Assembly: GCA_020351875.1 (NCBI GenBank)
Contig: CP070671.1
Location: 2,869,905-2,910,330 of the forward strand
Source: Chromatiales bacterium
GTDB lineage: Bacteria > Pseudomonadota > Gammaproteobacteria > Steroidobacterales > GCA-2729495
DNA length: 40,426 bases
Direction: 5' to 3'
Every line of letters begins with the position of its first letter. Within the stretch, counting starts at the first letter, position 1. The notes under the pieces were generated by a model, which saw only the letters and a list, made by a program, of their open reading frames with translations, made no database searches and was not told where the DNA came from. The translations under genes and the position numbers were made by a program. Below, piece by piece: positions 33,375 through 40,426 of this stretch.

Positions 33375-34106
33375 ATGCCACGGTTAACAATGTTCGCGCC
33401 GGCCCTGGCGCTGGCCATGGCGCTGCCTTTTGCGGTAGCGGCTTCCGACAAAGACGACGAGACGGCGGCGTGGATCGCCGAGCAATTTCCGGAGCTGAGC
33501 CCCGAAAATGTCAGGCCGTCGCCGATCCCGGGCATCTACGAGATCCTGATCGGCGAGCGAGTCGCGTACGTGACGGCAGATGCGAAGTACATGTTCCAGG
33601 GCGATATCTACGACCTGGGCACGGAAGAGAACCTCACCGAACAACGGCGGGCGGATGCGCGCCTGGACGCGATCGACGCGGTGGGGGAAACGAGTATGAT
33701 CGTCTTCGAGCCCGACGGCCCGACGCAGCACACGATCACCGTGTTTACGGATATCGATTGCGGTTACTGCCGCAAGCTGCACCGGGAAATCGCCGACTAC
33801 AATGAACAGGGTTTTCGCGTGCGTTACCTGTTTTTCCCACGCAGCGGGCCGAATACCGAGAGCTGGGCGAAGGCCGACAACGTGTGGTGTGCCGACGACC
33901 GCAACGATGCGCTCACGCGCGCCAAGCGTGGCGAGAAAATTGATTCGGAGGATTGCGGCACCACGCCCGTGGATCAGCACTATCGCCTGGGCGGGTCGTT
34001 CGGGATCCGCGGTACGCCGGCCATCGTGACCGACAACGGCGTGCTGGTGCCGGGCTACCTGCCGGCCGACGAACTCAAGCAGCGCCTCGAGAACGGCGAG
34101 ATCTGA
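33375..34106 (+). CDS. dsbC: Thiol:disulfide interchange protein DsbC
   Basis: This encodes 243 residues with a Sec signal peptide (MPRLTMFAPALALAMALPFAVAA). An N-terminal dimerisation domain (residues ~25-95, including SPIPGIYEILIGERVAYV) is followed by a thioredoxin domain with the active-site CGYC at 129-132, the cis-Pro loop GTPAIV, and the extra pair Cys172/Cys194 typical of DsbC. It isomerises wrong disulfides in the periplasm and is kept reduced by DsbD. It follows xerD by 116 bp on the same strand. Confidence 0.94.
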   Translation: MPRLTMFAPALALAMALPFAVAASDKDDETAAWIAEQFPELSPENVRPSPIPGIYEILIGERVAYVTADAKYMFQGDIYDLGTEENLTEQRRADARLDAIDAVGETSMIVFEPDGPTQHTITVFTDIDCGYCRKLHREIADYNEQGFRVRYLFFPRSGPNTESWAKADNVWCADDRNDALTRAKRGEKIDSEDCGTTPVDQHYRLGGSFGIRGTPAIVTDNGVLVPGYLPADELKQRLENGEI

Positions 34107-34119
34107 AGTTTCGATGGGG

Positions 34120-34141
34120 CGACGGCCCGGCCGGGCCGTCG
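34120..34141. terminator. Perfect 22-bp GC palindrome between convergent dsbC and fdxA
   Basis: CGACGGCCCGG is followed immediately by its exact reverse complement. It lies 14 bp after the dsbC stop and 24 bp from the fdxA stop, so it could act as a bidirectional stop or mRNA 3'-end hairpin. No T-run follows on the plus strand, so classical intrinsic termination is not certain. Confidence 0.5.
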
Positions 34142-34165
34142 TCAACGAGTTTCACCGGCGGGTGA

Positions 34166-34489
34166 CTAGCGCTCCAGGTGCTGGAGCTTGTCTTCCACCT
34201 CTTTCCAATCGTCGGCATCGTCCGGCGGTGTGCCTGCCTCCGTGATCACCGGCCACTGCTGGGACAGCTCCGCATTGAGCTCCAGGAACTGCTCCTGGCC
34301 CTTCGGGATCTCGTCTTCCGAGTAGATGGCTTCAATCGGGCACTCGGGCTCGCACAGCGTGCAGTCGATGCACTCGTCCGGGTCGATCACGAGCATGTTC
34401 GGGCCTTCGTGGAAACAGTCCACCGGGCAGACTTCCACGCAGTCCATGTACTTGCAGCGAATGCATTTTTCCGTAACGACGAAGGTCAT
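34166..34489 (-). CDS. fdxA: 7Fe ferredoxin FdxA
   Basis: This encodes 107 residues from the ATG at 34489, which has GGAG about six bases upstream; the in-frame ATG at 34501 would add only MEKK, part of that ribosome-binding site. It carries the [3Fe-4S]/[4Fe-4S] ferredoxin pattern: Cys9, Cys12, Cys17, Cys21 and Cys25 in [17 protein letters not shown], then [18 protein letters not shown]. The 107-residue length and the long acidic C-terminal tail match bacterial FdxA. It is a cytoplasmic low-potential electron carrier; its partner is unknown. It is convergent with dsbC and lies downstream of the NUDIX gene on the same strand. Confidence 0.95.
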   Translation of the reverse strand: MTFVVTEKCIRCKYMDCVEVCPVDCFHEGPNMLVIDPDECIDCTLCEPECPIEAIYSEDEIPKGQEQFLELNAELSQQWPVITEAGTPPDDADDWKEVEDKLQHLER

Positions 34490-34572
34490 TTTCTTCTCCA
34501 TCCGCCCGCGTGGGGCAGCGCTACTCTATTGAATTGCGGGCCGGATGCAAAGTCCCGGCAGGGCCCCTGGCC

Positions 34573-35115
34573 TCAGGAGATTCGAATTCGCGGGGCGTCG
34601 AGCAGGTGCAGGGCGTCCGTGCCGGCATCCCGGTTCGCGAGATAGCACTCCAGGGCCAGCCGGACCGACGGGAAGGCCAGCTCCTCCCACGGAATCTCGT
34701 CCGGCGCAAACAGCCGCGTTTCCAGCGTTTCTTCGCCGGCGCCGAACTCCGGGGCGGGCAGGGTGGCGGTAAAAAACGCGTGTACCTGCCCGGCGTGGAC
34801 CACGTCCACCAGGGCGAACATGGGTCCCAGCTCAACCCTGGCCATGGCCTCTTCCCAGGTCTCGCGCAGGGCCGCCGCCGCCACGGTCTCGCCCAGCTCC
34901 ATGAAGCCGGCCGGCACCGTCCAGAAGCCGTAGCGTGGCTCGATGGACCGCTTGCAAAGCAGAATCTCGCCGTCGTACTCCGGGACGCAGCCCACCACCA
35001 TCCGCGGGTTCTGGTAGTGAATCGACCCGCAGCTCGTGCAGACGAAGCGCGGCCGGTTGTCCCCGGCCGGAACCCGGGACTCCACCGGTGACGCGCACTG
35101 GGTACAAAACTGCAT
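34573..35115 (-). CDS. Zn-ribbon NUDIX hydrolase
   Basis: This encodes 180 residues. A short N-terminal zinc ribbon (Cys4, Cys7, Cys26, Cys29) is followed by the NUDIX fold. The box reads GFMELGETVAAAALRETWEEA, with the catalytic RExxEE glutamates intact and the last Gly of the consensus replaced, as is common in this subgroup. NADH pyrophosphatases (NudC) have a similar ribbon, but this protein is much shorter. It hydrolyses a nucleoside diphosphate linked to another moiety; the substrate is unknown. fdxA lies 83 bp downstream on the same strand. Confidence 0.88.
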   Translation of the reverse strand: MQFCTQCASPVESRVPAGDNRPRFVCTSCGSIHYQNPRMVVGCVPEYDGEILLCKRSIEPRYGFWTVPAGFMELGETVAAAALRETWEEAMARVELGPMFALVDVVHAGQVHAFFTATLPAPEFGAGEETLETRLFAPDEIPWEELAFPSVRLALECYLANRDAGTDALHLLDAPRIRIS

Positions 35116-35239
35116 GATTCAAGGTTAAAGGATCGATTCGGGGGGCGCGAGTCGCTGCCTTTGCTGCCCGGACGAGCGGGTTGCTGACACCGCATTCGGG
35201 TATTCACGCCGGTGGTGTGGCAAAACCGGGTAAATAGCC

Positions 35240-35268
35240 CATTGCGCTGGCCGGTATTCTGCTATAGT
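35240..35268 (+). promoter_or_regulatory. Candidate sigma-70 promoter of the rhlE gene
   Basis: TATAGT at 35263-35268 is a strong -10 match. CATTGC at 35240-35245 gives a 17-base spacer; the alternative TTGCGC at 35242 gives 15. The GC-rich discriminator CGCCGCGCCC that follows suggests stringent control. Transcription would start near 35275, about 130 bases before the ATG. Confidence 0.5.
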
Positions 35269-35277
35269 CGCCGCGCC

Positions 35278-35333
35278 CGGACGCACTTCGGTCTGTGTCC
35301 GAAATCCTGGCGAACCCGCCAGCGACGATTTTT
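35278..35333 (+). promoter_or_regulatory. Structured 5' leader of rhlE with attenuator-like hairpin
   Basis: The first stem pairs CGGACGCAC with GTGTCCG across 35278-35301 (one G-T pair). The second is perfect: CTGGCG (35307-35312), loop AACC, CGCCAG (35317-35322), followed six bases later by TTTTT (35329-35333). The second looks like a weak intrinsic terminator in the leader. Long leaders controlling cold-shock DEAD-box helicases are known in other bacteria, so autoregulation is a reasonable inference. Confidence 0.4.
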
Positions 35334-35404
35334 CAACGATCTTGCCCCGACCGTACCCGCGCTTTATGGCGATGGGACAGGCGGATCACGGAGCTAAACA
35401 AAGA

Positions 35405-36652
35405 ATGTCTTTTGAATCACTCGGCCTCGAGGCCGACCTGGTGCGTGCTGTGCGCGACCAGGGCTACAACGAACCCACACCGGTGCAGCGGGAGGCGATT
35501 CCCGCCGTACTGGCCGGCCGCGATCTGCTGGCAGGCGCCCAGACGGGCACCGGCAAGACCGCTGCCTTTGCTTTGCCGGTCCTGCAGGGCCTGGCTGCCA
35601 GTTCCCAGCACGGAAAATTCCGGCCTGTCCGCGCGCTGGTGCTGACACCGACCCGCGAACTCGCCGCCCAGGTTGGCGAGAGTTTCCGAATCTATGGCCG
35701 GCACCTGGACTTACGTGCCACCGTAATTTTCGGTGGCGTCGGCATCAATCCACAGATTGCAGCGCTGCGCCGCGGTGTAGACGTCGTGGTCGCGACGCCC
35801 GGGCGTTTGCTGGACCATGCGGGCCAGCACACCGTCGACCTGTCCAAGGTCGAGGTGCTGGTCCTCGATGAAGCTGACCGCATGCTCGACATGGGCTTTC
35901 TGCGGGATATCCGCCGCATCCTGGCGTTGCTGCCCGCGCGTCGCCAGAACCTGCTGTTCTCGGCGACCTATGCAAAGGAGATCCGGCAACTCGCTGACAA
36001 GCTGCTGGACAATCCCGCACAGGTGCAGGTCGCACCGCGCAACGCCACGGCCGAGCGGGTCGACCAGCTGGTCTTTCCGCTGGACAAGCGCCGCAAGCGC
36101 GAGTTTCTGTCGCACATGATCGGGCAGCGCAACTGGCGCCAGGTGCTGGTGTTCACGCGCACGAAACACGGCGCGAACCGCTTGGCCCAGCAACTGGAGC
36201 GCGACGGGCTCAGCGCCACGGCAATTCACGGCAACAAGAGCCAGGGTGCACGCACCCGGGCGCTGCACGGTTTCAAGAACGGCTCGGTCCGCGTGCTCGT
36301 CGCCACCGATATCGCCGCGCGCGGGCTGGACATCGACCAGCTGCCGCACGTGGTGAACTATGAACTGCCCAATGTCCCGGAAGACTACGTGCACCGTATC
36401 GGGCGCACCGGCCGCGCCGGTCGCGAGGGCCAGGCGGTGTCACTGGTGTGTGCAGAAGAACATGACTACCTGGCCGGTATCGAGAAGCTGCTGAAACGCG
36501 AACTCCCGCGAGAGGTCGTCGCCGGCTATGAACCGGAGGCGCCGCTGGCGCGGGTGGCCGCGAACCGGGGGAGAACTGCTGGTAACCGGCCGCAGCCCGG
36601 CCAGGCCAGGCGCCGCCGCGGCCGGGGCCGCGCAAGTCGCGCCGCACCATGA
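35405..36652 (+). CDS. rhlE: DEAD-box ATP-dependent RNA helicase (RhlE type)
   Basis: This encodes 415 residues from the ATG at 35405 ([16 protein letters not shown]), which matches the RhlE N-terminus; the frame runs 63 bases further up. Helicase motifs in order are the Q-motif GYNEPTPVQ, motif [50 protein letters not shown], then the second RecA domain with [27 protein letters not shown] and [11 protein letters not shown]. The C-terminus is a short Arg/Gly-rich basic tail ([11 protein letters not shown]) that would bind RNA. It acts in rRNA processing and RNA remodelling, probably more at low temperature. Confidence 0.93.
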   Translation: MSFESLGLEADLVRAVRDQGYNEPTPVQREAIPAVLAGRDLLAGAQTGTGKTAAFALPVLQGLAASSQHGKFRPVRALVLTPTRELAAQVGESFRIYGRHLDLRATVIFGGVGINPQIAALRRGVDVVVATPGRLLDHAGQHTVDLSKVEVLVLDEADRMLDMGFLRDIRRILALLPARRQNLLFSATYAKEIRQLADKLLDNPAQVQVAPRNATAERVDQLVFPLDKRRKREFLSHMIGQRNWRQVLVFTRTKHGANRLAQQLERDGLSATAIHGNKSQGARTRALHGFKNGSVRVLVATDIAARGLDIDQLPHVVNYELPNVPEDYVHRIGRTGRAGREGQAVSLVCAEEHDYLAGIEKLLKRELPREVVAGYEPEAPLARVAANRGRTAGNRPQPGQARRRRGRGRASRAAP

Positions 36653-36685
36653 CCCGGAACCTCGTGACGCCAACGGCTTGTTGAT

Positions 36686-38509
36686 ATGTCCAGCCCTGAA
36701 CAATTGCGAAACATCGCGATCATCGCGCACGTAGACCACGGCAAGACCACGCTCGTGGACCAGCTCCTGCGCCAGTCCGGCACGCTGGATGAGCGGGCCG
36801 CGCTGCCGGAGCGGGTGATGGACTCGGGTGACCTGGAGCGCGAGCGGGGCATCACGATCCTGTCGAAGAACACCGCGATCACCTGGCGTGACTGGCGTAT
36901 CAACATCGTCGATACGCCGGGTCATGCGGATTTTGGCGGCGAAGTGGAGCGCGTGTTGTCGATGGTCGACGGCGTGCTGTTGCTGGTCGACGCGGTCGAA
37001 GGACCGATGCCGCAGACGCGGTTCGTCACGCAGAAGGCGTTCGACCAGGGTCTCACGCCGCTGGTCGTGATCAACAAGATCGATCGCGACGGTGCGCGGC
37101 CGCACTGGGTGCTGGACCAGACCTTTGACCTGTTCGACCGCCTGGGTGCCAGTGATGAGCAGCTGGATTTTCCGGTGATCTACGCATCGGCGTTGCACGG
37201 TTTCGCCGCGACGGACGCAGACGCGCGATCCGGCGACATGACGCCGTTGCTCCAGGCCATCGTCGAGCAGGTACCGCCGCCGGCCGTTGACCCGGCAGGC
37301 GCGCTGCAGCTCCAGGTGTCGAGCCTGGACTACGACACCTACGTGGGCCAGCTCGGCATCGGCCGGGTCACGCGCGGCACGGCGGCGGCCAATCTGCCAG
37401 TGACCGTCATCGACGCCGACGGTCGCGAACGCGGTGCTCGCATCGGCGAACTGTACGGTTTCCTGGGCCTGGAACGCGTGCGCGTGGAACAGGCGACGGC
37501 GGGCGACATCGTGGCGTTCAGCGGTGTCGATGATCTCGGCATCTCCGACACGCTGTGCGATCGTGACCAGGCTGAAGCGTTGCCGCCACTCACGGTCGAC
37601 GAGCCGACCATCAGCATGACCTTCCAGGTCAACAAGTCACCGTTCGCCGGGCGCGACGGCAAGTTCCTGACCAGCCGGCAGATCGGTGAGCGTCTCGATC
37701 GCGAGCGCCAGCACAACGTGGCCCTGCGCGTGGAAGCAACGGAAGACCCGGACAAGTTCCGGGTATCCGGGCGCGGTGAACTGCACCTGTCCGTGCTCAT
37801 CGAGACCATGCGCCGGGAGGGCTATGAACTGGCGGTCTCGCGACCCGAGGTCATCGAGCAGGAGATCGACGGGCAGCTGCGCGAGCCGTGGGAACAGCTC
37901 ACCGTGGACTTCGACGAGCAGTACCAGGGCGCGGTCATGGAGCGGCTGGCCCAGCGCAAGGGCGACCTGCAGAACATGCAGGCCGACGGCAAGGGCCGCA
38001 TGCGCCTGGACTACCGGATCCCGGCTCGCGGGCTCATTGGCTTTCGCACCGAATACCTGACCGCGACCGCCGGCACCGGGCTGCTCTACCATGTGTTCGA
38101 CCGCTACGATCGGCGGGTGCCGGGCGCGATTGCGCAGCGGATCAACGGGGTAATGATTTCGACAGTGCACGGCAAGGCGCTCGCGTACGCCTTGTTCAAT
38201 CTGCAGGAGCGGGGTCGGCTGTTAATTGGCCACGGCGACGAGGTGTACGAGGGTATGGTGGTTGGCATTCACAGCCGTGGCAACGACCTGATCGTGAATC
38301 CCACCAAGGCCAAGCAGCTGACCAACATTCGCGCCGCGGGCTCGGACGAGAACCTGGTGCTCACGCCGCCGGTGCGTTTCAGCCTGGAACAGGCGCTGGA
38401 ATTCATCGATGACGATGAGCTGGTGGAAGTCACGCCGGGGCAAATCCGGATTCGCAAGAAAATATTGACAGAATCCGACCGCAAGCGCGCGTCCCGCAAG
38501 AGCGCCTGA
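36686..38509 (+). CDS. typA: Ribosome-associated GTPase TypA/BipA
   Basis: This encodes 607 residues, the family length. The GTPase motifs are G1 [15 protein letters not shown], switch [23 protein letters not shown] and [10 protein letters not shown]. Then comes a beta-barrel domain 2, followed by domains typical of BipA ([63 protein letters not shown]). It is a translational GTPase needed for ribosome assembly and growth at low temperature or under stress. It starts 34 bp after rhlE and is followed four bases later by prfC, so all three RNA/ribosome genes may form one transcription unit. Confidence 0.96.
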   Translation: MSSPEQLRNIAIIAHVDHGKTTLVDQLLRQSGTLDERAALPERVMDSGDLERERGITILSKNTAITWRDWRINIVDTPGHADFGGEVERVLSMVDGVLLLVDAVEGPMPQTRFVTQKAFDQGLTPLVVINKIDRDGARPHWVLDQTFDLFDRLGASDEQLDFPVIYASALHGFAATDADARSGDMTPLLQAIVEQVPPPAVDPAGALQLQVSSLDYDTYVGQLGIGRVTRGTAAANLPVTVIDADGRERGARIGELYGFLGLERVRVEQATAGDIVAFSGVDDLGISDTLCDRDQAEALPPLTVDEPTISMTFQVNKSPFAGRDGKFLTSRQIGERLDRERQHNVALRVEATEDPDKFRVSGRGELHLSVLIETMRREGYELAVSRPEVIEQEIDGQLREPWEQLTVDFDEQYQGAVMERLAQRKGDLQNMQADGKGRMRLDYRIPARGLIGFRTEYLTATAGTGLLYHVFDRYDRRVPGAIAQRINGVMISTVHGKALAYALFNLQERGRLLIGHGDEVYEGMVVGIHSRGNDLIVNPTKAKQLTNIRAAGSDENLVLTPPVRFSLEQALEFIDDDELVEVTPGQIRIRKKILTESDRKRASRKSA

Positions 38510-38513
38510 GCCA

Positions 38514-40142
38514 GTGAGTGAAGCAGCGAAAAAAACTTCGGCTAAGCCCGATCTGCAGCGGGAGGTCGCGGCGCGCCGCACCTTCGGGATCATTTCTCAC
38601 CCGGACGCCGGCAAGACCACGCTGACGGAGAAGCTGCTGCTGTACGGTGGGGCAATTCAGCTCGCCGGTGCGGTGAAGGCTCGGCGGGCGGCGCGGCACG
38701 CGACGTCGGACTGGATGGAGATCGAAAAGCAACGGGGCATTTCCGTGACCAGCTCCGTCATGCAGTTCGACTACGCGGGACATACGATCAACCTGCTCGA
38801 CACCCCCGGTCACCAGGATTTCTCCGAGGACACGTACCGCGTGCTGACCGCGGTAGATGCAGCAGTCATGGTCATCGACGCGGCGAAGGGCGTCGAGGCC
38901 CAGACCATCAAGCTGCTGGAAGTCTGCCGGCTGCGCAACACGCCGATCATCACTTTTATCAACAAGCTCGACCGCGAGGTGCGCGGGCCGCTGGAGATCC
39001 TGGAAGAGGTCGAAGAAACGCTGAAGATCGACTGTGCGCCCGTGACCTGGCCGGTGGGCATGGGCAAGACCTTCCGTGGGGTCTATCACCTGCTGGAAGA
39101 TCGGCTGCTGCGCTTCACGGCCGGCGAGCAGAGGGCCAGCACCGATGCCGAACTCATCAGCGGGCTCGACAATTCGCGCCTGGACGAGCTGTTCCCGAAT
39201 GAAGTGGACACGTTGCGCGACGAAGTGGAACTGATCCGCGAGGCGAGTTCGCCTTTCGACCTGGAGTTATTCCAGGCTGGCATGCAGACGCCCGTCTTCT
39301 TCGGTTCGGCCATCAACAACTTCGGTGTGCAGGACGTGTTGCAGGCCCTGCTGGACTGGGCACCACCGCCGCAGCCGCGCGATGCGGGTCAGCGTTCGGT
39401 GGATCCCGTAGAGGCACCTTTTACCGGTTTCGTATTCAAGATCCAGGCCAACATGGACCCGAAGCACCGCGACCGCATTGCGTTTTTCCGCGTGTGCTCG
39501 GGTCGTTACCAGCCGGGCATGAAGGTCCGGCACCTGCGCCTCGACCGCGAGATGCGCATCGGCAACGCGACCACGTTCATGGCCAACGAACGGGTCCGGA
39601 GTGAAGATGCGGTGGGCGGCGACATCATCGGCATCCACAATCACGGCCAGCTGCAGATCGGCGACACGTTGTCGGACGGGGAGGCGCTTAGCTTCAAGGG
39701 CATACCGTACTTTGCCCCGGAGTTGTTCGTCAGTGCGCGGCCGAAGGACCCGTTCAAGGCCAAGCAGCTGCAGAAAGGCCTGCAGGAACTGGGCGAGGAG
39801 GGCGCCGTGCAGGTGTTCACGCTGGCCGGCGGGCGCATCGTGCTCGGCGCGGTCGGGCGCCTGCAGTTCGACATCGTGGCGCACCGGCTGAAGGGCGAAT
39901 ACAACGTGGATGCGGTGTACGAACCGGTCTCCATGCACACCGCCCGCTGGCTGGTGTTCCCCGACGCTGCGACGCGCGCTGACTTCGAGCGCAAGGAAAA
40001 CGCAGCGTTGGCCTCTGATGTAGACGGCAACCCGGTGTTTCTGGCGACGAACAAGTACAACCTGGAGCTCACGGAAGAGCGGTGGCCGGACGTGGCTTTC
40101 CTGGCGACGCGGGAGCATGGGGAAGTGCTGGGCGCGGGTTGA
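38514..40142 (+). CDS. prfC: Peptide chain release factor 3
   Basis: This encodes 542 residues from a GTG at 38514, four bases after the typA stop. Motifs are G1 [16 protein letters not shown]2 region [14 protein letters not shown]3 [14 protein letters not shown] and [12 protein letters not shown]. These separate it from EF-G by its length and by the RF3-type [21 protein letters not shown] block. RF3 is the GTPase that releases RF1/RF2 from the ribosome after termination. The C-terminal RF3 domain ([24 protein letters not shown] and later [16 protein letters not shown]) is complete. Confidence 0.96.
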   Translation: MSEAAKKTSAKPDLQREVAARRTFGIISHPDAGKTTLTEKLLLYGGAIQLAGAVKARRAARHATSDWMEIEKQRGISVTSSVMQFDYAGHTINLLDTPGHQDFSEDTYRVLTAVDAAVMVIDAAKGVEAQTIKLLEVCRLRNTPIITFINKLDREVRGPLEILEEVEETLKIDCAPVTWPVGMGKTFRGVYHLLEDRLLRFTAGEQRASTDAELISGLDNSRLDELFPNEVDTLRDEVELIREASSPFDLELFQAGMQTPVFFGSAINNFGVQDVLQALLDWAPPPQPRDAGQRSVDPVEAPFTGFVFKIQANMDPKHRDRIAFFRVCSGRYQPGMKVRHLRLDREMRIGNATTFMANERVRSEDAVGGDIIGIHNHGQLQIGDTLSDGEALSFKGIPYFAPELFVSARPKDPFKAKQLQKGLQELGEEGAVQVFTLAGGRIVLGAVGRLQFDIVAHRLKGEYNVDAVYEPVSMHTARWLVFPDAATRADFERKENAALASDVDGNPVFLATNKYNLELTEERWPDVAFLATREHGEVLGAG

Positions 40143-40170
40143 TCGGGATGGTCCCGATACACGACGAAAC

Positions 40171-40278
40171 GCTTTCGCTGCGACACGAAACGTCCCTGAT
40201 CAAAGACAAGGAAACTTCGGACCGGGACGTGACCTGCGATGGTCTCAGGATGCTTTCGCTACAAGACGAAACGTCCCT
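40171..40278. repeat. Tandem 27-bp direct repeats between prfC and tRNA-Leu
   Basis: GCTTTCGCT...CGAAACGTCCCT occurs at 40171-40197 and 40252-40278 with 24 of 27 bases identical, each preceded at 18 and 8 bases by GATGGTC (40147-40153 and 40238-40244). Each copy contains TTTCG and CGAAA arms that can pair across an 8-base loop. An extra CGAAA at 40165-40169 allows an alternative hairpin in the first copy. They lie after prfC, in the place of a terminator, but no T-run is present. Confidence 0.65.
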
Positions 40279-40285
40279 ACTCCGA

Positions 40286-40372
40286 TGGTGCCGGGAGAGG
40301 GAATCGAACCCTCACTCCCTCGCGGGAACCGGATTTTGAGTCCGGCGCGTCTACCAGTTCCGCCATCCCGGC
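40286..40372 (-). tRNA. tRNA-Leu (anticodon CAA)
   Basis: The reverse complement gives an 87-base class II tRNA. The acceptor GCCGGGA pairs with TCCCGGC, discriminator A is followed by an encoded CCA, and the D-arm contains GGCGGAACTGGTAGACGC. The anticodon stem CCGGA/TCCGG encloses CTCAAAA, giving anticodon CAA (UUG codons). There is a long variable arm, and the T-arm is GAGGGTTCGATTCCCTC. Its 3' end faces prfC. Confidence 0.97.
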
Positions 40373-40426
40373 CGGGGGCGCAATGCTAGCAAAAGGCTGG
40401 CCGCCCGTCGGGATTGATTGCGGCGC

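Noticed and set aside
33384..34145. 253-residue minus-strand frame opposite dsbC
   Set aside because: It is fully antisense to a complete DsbC with its signal peptide and CGYC motif, and has no family match of its own.
40286..40372. tRNA-Leu as an integration (att) site of a genomic island
   Set aside because: No integrase gene and no duplicated tRNA 3' end are in the window. The adjacent 27-bp repeats do not match the tRNA sequence.

Overview
This is a GC-rich (roughly mid-60s percent by eye) chromosomal segment from a proteobacterium, most likely an environmental gammaproteobacterium. Three things point that way: XerD ending in the gammaproteobacterial HHPR-type tail next to DsbC, a 107-residue 7Fe FdxA ferredoxin, and exported proteins with VPxPAAxxLFGS-type C-terminal sorting tails. 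No phage, plasmid, IS element or CRISPR array is visible. The organism assignment is inference.

Layout. Positions 1-4240 hold the 3' part of a 4-hydroxybutyryl-CoA dehydratase/HpaB-family flavoprotein, a small secreted chymotrypsin-fold protease, an NreB-like MFS exporter with a His-rich tail, an ABM-domain protein, and a BrnT/BrnA toxin-antitoxin pair on the minus strand. Positions 4564-16571 are the accessory block. It holds a DUF945-like protein, a 7.8 kb gene for an exported SpvB/VCBS/YD-repeat (Rhs/TcB-like) protein with a distinct C-terminal domain, a lipoprotein gene directly behind it, and, after a strong terminator, two secreted proteins with VPxPA-type C-terminal anchors (one a DUF1194-like VWA protein).

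Positions 16558-20597 (minus) are a tightly packed leuC-leuD-PQQ dehydrogenase operon. Positions 20722-22919 (plus) carry moaC-mobA-folE plus a MaoC-like hydratase. Positions 22932-27955 carry an inositol-monophosphatase-family protein, a DUF1499 membrane protein, TesB thioesterase, a gamma-carbonic-anhydrase-like protein, GpmA and ZapE. Positions 28400-32067 carry lipid and energy genes: ETF-ubiquinone oxidoreductase, thiolase and PlsC acyltransferase.

Positions 32320-40372 are core housekeeping: xerD, dsbC, fdxA, a Zn-ribbon NUDIX hydrolase, an RhlE-type helicase with a structured leader, typA/bipA, prfC and tRNA-Leu(CAA).

The strongest candidate for something new is the giant exported YD-repeat protein. 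It has a Sec signal, a conserved Rhs core ending in a DPYGL motif, a ~300-residue C-terminal module with H / CNC / NSNSY signatures, a co-directional lipoprotein that could be its immunity or anchoring partner, and a leader with three successive hairpins. Secondary points are the divergent LeuC active-site loop in an operon with a quinoprotein dehydrogenase, the elongated overlapping BrnT, a protease that signal peptidase alone could activate, and two kinds of small intergenic repeat.
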